A DNA stretch of 18,455 nucleotides from DASTCC01 sp035711465. GTDB taxonomy: Bacteria > Acidobacteriota > Vicinamibacteria > Vicinamibacterales > SCN-69-37. The stretch lies in NCBI GenBank assembly GCA_035711465.1, contig DASTCC010000271.1, positions 1 to 18,455 on the forward strand. The letters run 5' to 3'. The notes below the pieces were generated by a model. It ran no database searches. It saw nothing but the letters and a program-made list of their open reading frames with translations, and was not told the DNA's origin. Position numbers and translations under genes: made by a program. Of this stretch, positions 14,145-18,455 are shown piece after piece; position 1 is the first letter of the stretch; each line of letters opens with the position of its first letter.

Positions 14145-14657
14145 GTGAACAGCGAACTGCAGAAGTTCTACGTCCTCATCGACGAGATCAAGATCGCGAT
14201 GATGACGACGCGCCGCCCGGACGGGCATCTCGAATCGCGGCCGATGGCGAACCAGAAGCGCGCCGGCGGCGCCGACCTCTGGTTCGTCACCGCGGCCGAG
14301 AGTGGCAAGCTGCGCGACATCGAGCACGACCCGCACGTCAACCTCGCCTACTACAAGGAAGGATCGTACGAGTGGGTGTCGGCCTCGGGCATCGCCCACC
14401 TCTCACGCGATCGCGACAAGATCCGCGAGCTCTACGCGCCGGATTGGCGCGGCTGGTTCGGCGACGAAGGCGACCCGCGCCACGGCACACCCGACGATCC
14501 GCGGATCGTCCTCATCGGCGTGCACGTCCACGCCGCGGTGTTTCTCGAGGTCGACAAGCCGAAGCCGGTCGTCCTGTTCGAGCTCGTCAAGGGATGGATG
14601 ACCGGCGAGCGGGCCGAGGCCGGGGAGACGCACCGTCTCGTCGAACCACATCGATAG
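14145..14657 (+). CDS. Pyridoxamine 5'-phosphate oxidase-like protein, general stress protein 26 type
   Basis: The 170-residue product starts NSELQKFYVLIDEIKIAMMTT and continues with the split-barrel FMN-binding pattern of the general stress protein 26 group: RPDGHLESRPM, ADLWFVTAAESGKLRDIEHDPHVNLAYY, YEWVSASGIAHLSRDRDKIRELYAPDWRGWF and PRIVLIGVHVHAAVFLEV. Members bind flavin or similar cofactors, and the true enzymatic activity of this branch is usually unknown. The GTG start is set by the GGAGG at 14134-14138. It follows the dehydrogenase by 13 bp and precedes the DUF6766 gene by 6 bp, so it is an internal member of the same transcription unit. Confidence 0.87.
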   Translation: MNSELQKFYVLIDEIKIAMMTTRRPDGHLESRPMANQKRAGGADLWFVTAAESGKLRDIEHDPHVNLAYYKEGSYEWVSASGIAHLSRDRDKIRELYAPDWRGWFGDEGDPRHGTPDDPRIVLIGVHVHAAVFLEVDKPKPVVLFELVKGWMTGERAEAGETHRLVEPHR

Positions 14658-14663
14658 CGCGCC

Positions 14664-15323
14664 ATGGACTGGCTCCGCGACCGCGCGCTGACGCTCGTCC
14701 TGATGGCGATGTTCCTGATCTTTCTCGCCGGCCAGTTCCTCACCGGCTTCGCGGAATACAACTCCGAACAGCGCGAGCACGGCCAGCCCGCGATTCAGCT
14801 GGCCGAGTACTTCGGCACCGGTCATCCGTGGGAAGCGGTCTTCGAGAACTGGGAGAGCGAGTTCCTGCAGATGGCGGTGTTCGTGCTGCTCACCACCGTC
14901 CTGATCCAGAAGGGCTCGCCGGAATCGCGGCGGCCGGGCGTCACCGAGCTCGTTGACACCGACCCGCGCGACTTCTCGTCGAATCCCGACGCGCCGTGGC
15001 CCGTGCGCCGCGGCGGCTGGGTGCTGTCGCTCTACGAGCACTCGCTCGGCCTCGCCTTCGTCCTGTTGTTTCTGGTGTCGTGGGTCGGACACGCGGCCGG
15101 CGGCTTCGCCCAGTACGCGGCGGATCAGGCCGACCATCGACAGCCTCGTCCCGAGTTCGCCGAATACCTGACGTCGTCGCGCTTCTGGTTCGAGTCGTTC
15201 CAGAACTGGCAGAGCGAGTTTCTCGCCATCGCCTCGATGGTGTGGCTGGCGGTCTATCTCCGTCAGCGCTGGTCGCCGGAATCGAAACCGGTGCACGCGC
15301 CCCACGAGGAGACCGGGCGCTGA
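14664..15323 (+). CDS. DUF6766-family membrane protein with internal duplication
   Basis: The 219-residue product consists of two similar halves. Each has a membrane helix, a GFAEY/GFAQY motif (28-32 and 147-151), a stretch with EYF/EYL, an ENWESEF/QNWQSEF motif (61-67 and 180-186), a second membrane helix and an SPES end. Motif spacing between the halves is 119 residues, so this is a clear tandem duplication giving four membrane helices. The layout matches the DUF6766 family, whose function is unknown. It is the last gene of the cluster, with 6 bp after the upstream stop and no visible Shine-Dalgarno, so translation probably depends on coupling. Confidence 0.82.
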   Translation: MDWLRDRALTLVLMAMFLIFLAGQFLTGFAEYNSEQREHGQPAIQLAEYFGTGHPWEAVFENWESEFLQMAVFVLLTTVLIQKGSPESRRPGVTELVDTDPRDFSSNPDAPWPVRRGGWVLSLYEHSLGLAFVLLFLVSWVGHAAGGFAQYAADQADHRQPRPEFAEYLTSSRFWFESFQNWQSEFLAIASMVWLAVYLRQRWSPESKPVHAPHEETGR

Positions 15324-15393
15324 CGTCGTTCACCGTACCGGCTCGAAGAGCTCGATCGGATTGGCCGTCCGGAAGGTCCGACACCTGCAGTCC

Positions 15394-15413
15394 GGCGGGG
15401 TCAGGCGGGGTCA
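15394..15413. repeat. Tandem 10-bp duplication at the left edge of the inverted-repeat element
   Basis: GGCGGGGTCA occurs twice head to tail (15394-15403 and 15404-15413). The second copy runs into the first bases of the 42-bp arm, so the duplication could be a trace of slippage or of insertion at the element's tip. Confidence 0.6.
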
Positions 15414-15585
15414 GATCTTGAATTGCAGCATTAGGTGCCAGGTCTTGAATCCTTTCGGCCGTAAAGTCTTGAGCCGCCGTAGATCCAAGATCTGCCTTCA
15501 GGGCCTGAATCCGGAAAGCCGCCAGATTTTGAATCGTCGGCGATCAAGACCTGGCACCTGATGCTGCAATTCAAGATCTGACCCC
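15407..15585. repeat. 179-bp element with 42-bp terminal inverted repeats (REP/MITE-like)
   Basis: The arms at 15407-15448 and 15544-15585 begin GGGGTCAGATCTTGAATTGC and are complementary over 42 bp with a single T/G wobble, so the transcript of either strand can form a very stable stem. The 95-bp centre contains further copies of an AG(A/G)TCTTGA-like unit, roughly 24 bp apart. Terminal GGGGTCAG...CTTGAATT sequences resemble repeats found next to REP-associated Y1 transposases in various bacteria (from memory, not verified). No transposase is encoded, so it would be non-autonomous. It fills most of the gap between two convergent genes and ends 4 bp from the stop at 15590, so it probably also terminates transcription from both sides. 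Confidence 0.8.
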
Positions 15586-15589
15586 GTGC

Positions 15590-17113
15590 TCACACGCAGC
15601 GGAGGCGTCCCCATTCCTGCTGCCGATGGAAGGACGGCGCGGGATGCGGCGACGTTGACGAAATCACCGGCGCCGGCGACCGGCTCATGTAGTCGTACCG
15701 GCCGAACGAAAATCGCCACGTCGACCCGGCCAGCGAGCCCGGCGGACCATCGGCGAGCGTCGCGGGCACGGCGGCGAAGACGACCCATCCGCGTCCGTCT
15801 TCGCGAGGCCACGTATTCGATTGAATGCCGTCGCCGGGAACCAGCGCCGCGGTGAACGGATCCGCGCCGAGCGCCGCCGGGCCGCCCTCGGGGAAACGCA
15901 GCTGCAGACGAAGGTTGGTTGGCGTGACGTGGCACTCGAGGTAGGACGGCACGCCGTCGCGGCGGAGGAAGATCTCGAACGTATCGCCGAGCTCCCAGAA
16001 GCGTTGACCGGCGGCCGTCGCGCCGGTGGTCACGTCGTCGTCGATCAGATCGGCAAACACAAGCAGCCGATCGTCGCGCCACGCGACTCGGATAACCCCC
16101 GGACGAAAACCTGGCTCGGGCGCGTCGCGCCAAGCCTGGCGCAAAACGATCGGCTGCGCCCACGCGAAGGCCGCGTGCGCGTCGGCGGGCGTCGCTGCAT
16201 CCAGATCCATCGCGGGCGCTTCGCGGCAGTCGATCACCGGCACGCCCGGCACCATCGTGGCGATCGCGGCGTAATCGAAGTGGCCGGCGCCGGCGTCGCT
16301 CAGCGCGTCGGTGAGGCCGCGCGCGACGTCGGTGGCCCCCGTCCGGACGTTGAGCGACCGCGCCGTTTCGTCCGCCAGACGAAGATCTTTTTGATACAGC
16401 GCGGTGCGGAACCCGGGCACGAACTGGCCGTTGAGCAGCCGTTCGCCATGCACCTCGAGGACGCGGCTCGCGGCAAAGCCGCCGAGAAGCGCCTGACGGA
16501 CGAGCGCGGCGTCGATGCCGGCGGCTCGTGCGATCGCGAATGCTTCGCCGACGCCGGCGAGCGCACCGCCAATCGCGATCTGATTGCAGACCTTGCACGT
16601 CTGTCCGGCGCCCGAAGGACCGATGCGGACGATGCGATCGGGCGCGCCCATGGCGGCGAGAATCGGGTGGACGCGCGCGAACGCGGCAGCCTCGCCGCCG
16701 ACCATGATCGAGAGCGTGCCGCTCCTGGCGCCGATCTCGCCGCCGCTCACGGGCGCGTCGAGCATCGCCGCGCCGCGCTCGGCCACCCGCGCCGCCAGAC
16801 GCCGCGTCACGTCGGGCGAGATGCTGCTCATGTCGATCACGACGCTGCCTTCGCGCAGGCCGTCCAGCACGCCATCGGGGCCTTCGATGACGCGCTCGAC
16901 GTCGGGCGTATCGGGCAACATCGTGATCACGATCGTCGCCGCCGCCGCGACGTCGCGTGGCATCGCCGCGGCGCGCGCGCCGGCGTCGACCAGGGCATCG
17001 ACAGGCCCGCGGCTCCGCGAGTGGACGATCAGCGGCACACCGGCTTTGCGAAGATTCAGTGCCATGGGCCGGCCCATCACGCCCAGCCCGATGAAGCCCA
17101 CGGTTTCGGTCAT
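15590..17113 (-). CDS. Beta-hydroxyacid dehydrogenase (GarR/MmsB-like) fused to a CBM9-like domain
   Basis: Residues 1-290 of the 507-residue product form a complete 3-hydroxyisobutyrate/tartronate-semialdehyde reductase-type enzyme: Rossmann motif GFIGLGVMGRPMA, HSRS after the second strand (suggesting NADP), substrate motif DAPVSGGEIGARSGTLSIMVGG (119-140), catalytic Lys174 and Asn177 in GQTCKVCNQ, and the usual end GHFDYAAI. Residues about 293-507 form a carbohydrate-binding family 9-like beta-sandwich (VIRVAWRDDRLLVFADLID, GDTFEIFLR, WRFSFGRYDY, SSTSPHPAPSFHRQQEWGRL). Such domains normally occur alone or in exported proteins, but no signal peptide is present. The join is in frame with no stop. 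ATG 17113 opens the Rossmann fold directly; no strong Shine-Dalgarno is seen. It lies 22 bp downstream of mscS. Confidence 0.85.
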   Translation of the reverse strand: MTETVGFIGLGVMGRPMALNLRKAGVPLIVHSRSRGPVDALVDAGARAAAMPRDVAAAATIVITMLPDTPDVERVIEGPDGVLDGLREGSVVIDMSSISPDVTRRLAARVAERGAAMLDAPVSGGEIGARSGTLSIMVGGEAAAFARVHPILAAMGAPDRIVRIGPSGAGQTCKVCNQIAIGGALAGVGEAFAIARAAGIDAALVRQALLGGFAASRVLEVHGERLLNGQFVPGFRTALYQKDLRLADETARSLNVRTGATDVARGLTDALSDAGAGHFDYAAIATMVPGVPVIDCREAPAMDLDAATPADAHAAFAWAQPIVLRQAWRDAPEPGFRPGVIRVAWRDDRLLVFADLIDDDVTTGATAAGQRFWELGDTFEIFLRRDGVPSYLECHVTPTNLRLQLRFPEGGPAALGADPFTAALVPGDGIQSNTWPREDGRGWVVFAAVPATLADGPPGSLAGSTWRFSFGRYDYMSRSPAPVISSTSPHPAPSFHRQQEWGRLRCV

Positions 17114-17135
17114 AAGAAGTTGGCGTGGACCTCGG

Positions 17136-17956
17136 TCACACCGGCGGTCCCGCGGGTCCGACCACCGCATAGCCTGGCACCGGCGACGGATACCCGGCTT
17201 CGCCGAACGTCTCTCGGATCAGCCGGTTGGTGTCGAAGTAGACCTGCCAGTAATGATCGTTGCTGCAGTACGGCCTGACGCAGAGCTGCGGGCCAGCCGG
17301 CGTGAACTGGAGCAGATCGACATCGGGCGCGGGCGACGCCAGCACGTTCGGGATGCGCGCCAGCCGGTCCTTCAAGAGCGCGATTGCCTGACGATGATCA
17401 ACGTTGTTGTGAATCGTCGCCGTCAGATCGACGCGGCGATAGGGATTTGCCGAGAAGTTCTGGATAGTGTCGGAGAAGACCTTGTTGTTGCCGACGATGG
17501 TGAGCACGTTGTCGGGCGTGCTGATCGTCGTTCCGAAGAGACCAATCGCGTCCACGGTGCCGGTGACGCCGCCGGCAGAGACGAAATCACCGACCTTGAA
17601 CGGCCGCAGGAAGACCAGGAACGCGCCGGCCGCGAAGTTCGCGAGCAGACCGCCCCAGGCGACGCCGATGGCGACGCCGCCGGCCGCGAGCAGCGCCGCG
17701 AACGTCGTCGTCTCGACGCCGAAGTAGCCAAGGATGGCGACGATGAGCGCGATGTTCAGCACCAGCATCAGGCCGGTCTGCAGGTAGCGCTCAAGGTCGG
17801 ATCGAACTTCTGCGCCGCCAGCGTGCGCCGCAGCAGGCCGACGCCAGTCCCGATCAGCAAGCGGCCGACCAGCCAGAGAACCAGCGCGCCGGCGACTTTC
17901 CAGGCCACCGCGAGCAGGGTGACCTTCGTGCTCTCGATGAGCGTGCTCGTGTCCAT
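17136..17956 (-). pseudogene. MscS-family mechanosensitive channel, split by a frameshift
   Basis: The N-terminal part (ATG 17956; MDTSTLIESTKVTLLAVAWK, a membrane helix, then QKFDPTL) is in one frame and stops at 17768. The rest (ERYLQTGLMLVLNIALIVAIL to the end) is in another frame and ends at 17136. Adding one base near 17795 restores FDPTL-ERYLQ, the usual family junction, and a protein of about 273 residues, close to E. coli MscS (286). The second part has the pore helix (LLAAGGVAIGVAWGGLLANFAAGAFLVFLRPF), the beta domain (GDFVSAGGVTGTVDAIGLFGTTI) and SANPYRRVDL. MscS channels release solutes on hypo-osmotic shock. GGAGG lies 6 nt before ATG 17956. The defect may be real or a sequencing error. 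Confidence 0.82.
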
Positions 17957-17962
17957 CCCGTT

Positions 17963-17967
17963 CCTCC
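17963..17967 (-). promoter_or_regulatory. Shine-Dalgarno site of mscS
   Basis: The plus-strand CCTCC reads GGAGG on the minus strand, 6 nt before ATG 17956. It shows that the N-terminal fragment, not the longer out-of-frame extension to 18317, is the true start of the channel gene. Confidence 0.7.
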
Positions 17968-18139
17968 GATTCTGGCGGCGGCCGCGGCATGCCGGGGTGC
18001 CGCGCGATTCCGGCCTCGGTGTGGTGCCGCGCAGCATACTCCGGTTGCCGGGCGGCCGCATCGGCTACGATGGATTTGTCGGCTCGTTGCGGCGGCGGCG
18101 AACGCCACGCTGGTCGGTCACAGGCCGCTTCATCACCCG

Positions 18140-18455
18140 ATGCAACGGACTCTCGAGTTCCTCGCCGGCGGCGGGCAGGTCGGCGCGCTGATGCGCGCGC
18201 ACGACTGGTCGGACTCTCCGCTCGGTCCCCCGGACACCTGGCCGCAATCGCTCCGATCCGTCGTCGGCCTGCTGCTGCAGTCGCGGTTCCCGATGTTCGT
18301 CGCCTGGGGCGAGTCACTGGGCTTTCTTTACAACGATCCGTACGCCGAGATCCTCGGCTCCAAGCACCCGCGGGCGCTCGGCCGTCGCTTCTACGACATC
18401 TGGTCCGAGATCTGGCCGGACATCAGCCCGCTGATCGACGCGGCGATGGCCGGCG
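18140..18455 (+). CDS. PAS-type sensor histidine kinase, N-terminal part (3' partial)
   Basis: The first 105 residues start MQRTLEFLAGGGQVGALMRAHDWSDSPLGPP and continue with WPQSLRSVVGLLLQSRFPMFVAWG, FLYNDPYAEILGSKHPRALG and FYDIWSEIWPDISPLID. This is the typical opening of large PAS sensor (often hybrid) histidine kinases, which sense a signal in the PAS domain and autophosphorylate a downstream His. The kinase domain lies beyond the window edge. ATG 18140 fits the family start (GALMRAHDWS is normally 15-20 residues in), although no Shine-Dalgarno precedes it. The gene diverges from mscS across a 183-bp gap that also contains the repeated CATCGGCTACGATG motif (18059-18072). Confidence 0.85.
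   Translation, partial: MQRTLEFLAGGGQVGALMRAHDWSDSPLGPPDTWPQSLRSVVGLLLQSRFPMFVAWGESLGFLYNDPYAEILGSKHPRALGRRFYDIWSEIWPDISPLIDAAMAG

Noticed and set aside
15361..15561. A 66-codon open frame with a repeated VLNxRRxS pattern
   Set aside because: It lies largely inside the inverted-repeat element. The peptide repeat follows from the DNA repeat, and no ribosome site or family supports translation.
17768..17820. Programmed ribosomal frameshifting in mscS
   Set aside because: There is no slippery heptamer or downstream structure, and MscS genes are not known to use frameshifting. A deletion or sequencing error is simpler.
17136..18317. The 393-codon minus-strand frame as the full mscS gene
   Set aside because: Its first 170 codons are Arg/Pro-rich without membrane helices and overlap the start of the divergent sensor kinase. 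The real N-terminus is in the other frame behind a GGAGG site.

Overview
The window is 18.5 kb of GC-rich (roughly two-thirds G+C by eye), gene-dense bacterial chromosome. Gene content (a secreted GH127-type hydrolase with LamG and Ig-like domains, an ArsR/SRPBCC pair, a short IspH, a DUF6766 membrane protein, many small secreted proteins of unknown role) and style resemble soil Acidobacteriota, perhaps Vicinamibacteria. That placement is inference; no rRNA or other marker gene is present. No phage, plasmid, CRISPR, rRNA or tRNA was recognised.

Layout. 1-246 holds the end of a MltF-type lytic transglycosylase, convergent with a HAMP membrane protein (261-713) and a large secreted GH127/GH146-like glycosidase (741-3818). 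Next come an ArsR-type regulator and a tandem SRPBCC protein overlapping by 4 bp (minus strand). A Phd/YefM-VapC toxin-antitoxin pair (plus strand) diverges from them across a 70-bp region with two inverted repeats. A secreted FKBP prolyl isomerase with a TPR-like tail follows (6101-6886).

6912-11033 is a minus-strand run: an unrecognised lipoprotein, a small secreted protein, an eCIS-type protein that keeps HELTH but has lost most of its DUF4157 domain and carries a peptidoglycan-binding domain and a HELGH metallopeptidase, and a membrane-anchored class C beta-lactamase-like protein lacking its catalytic Ser and Tyr.

11150-15323 reads on the plus strand: a short IspH, then a tight four-gene cluster (SRPBCC membrane protein, zinc alcohol/formaldehyde dehydrogenase, PPOX/general stress protein, duplicated DUF6766 membrane protein) that looks like a stress or detoxification operon. 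A 179-bp element with 42-bp inverted arms lies in the convergent gap that follows. On the minus strand are a beta-hydroxyacid dehydrogenase fused to a CBM9-like domain and a frameshifted MscS channel. The window ends in the start of a PAS sensor kinase (plus strand).

The most unusual items are the dehydrogenase-CBM9 fusion, the collapsed DUF4157 protein, the pseudo-beta-lactamase, the inverted-repeat element, and several promoters whose -10 boxes lie about 7 bp from start codons, implying leaderless transcripts. No clear new defence system is visible.
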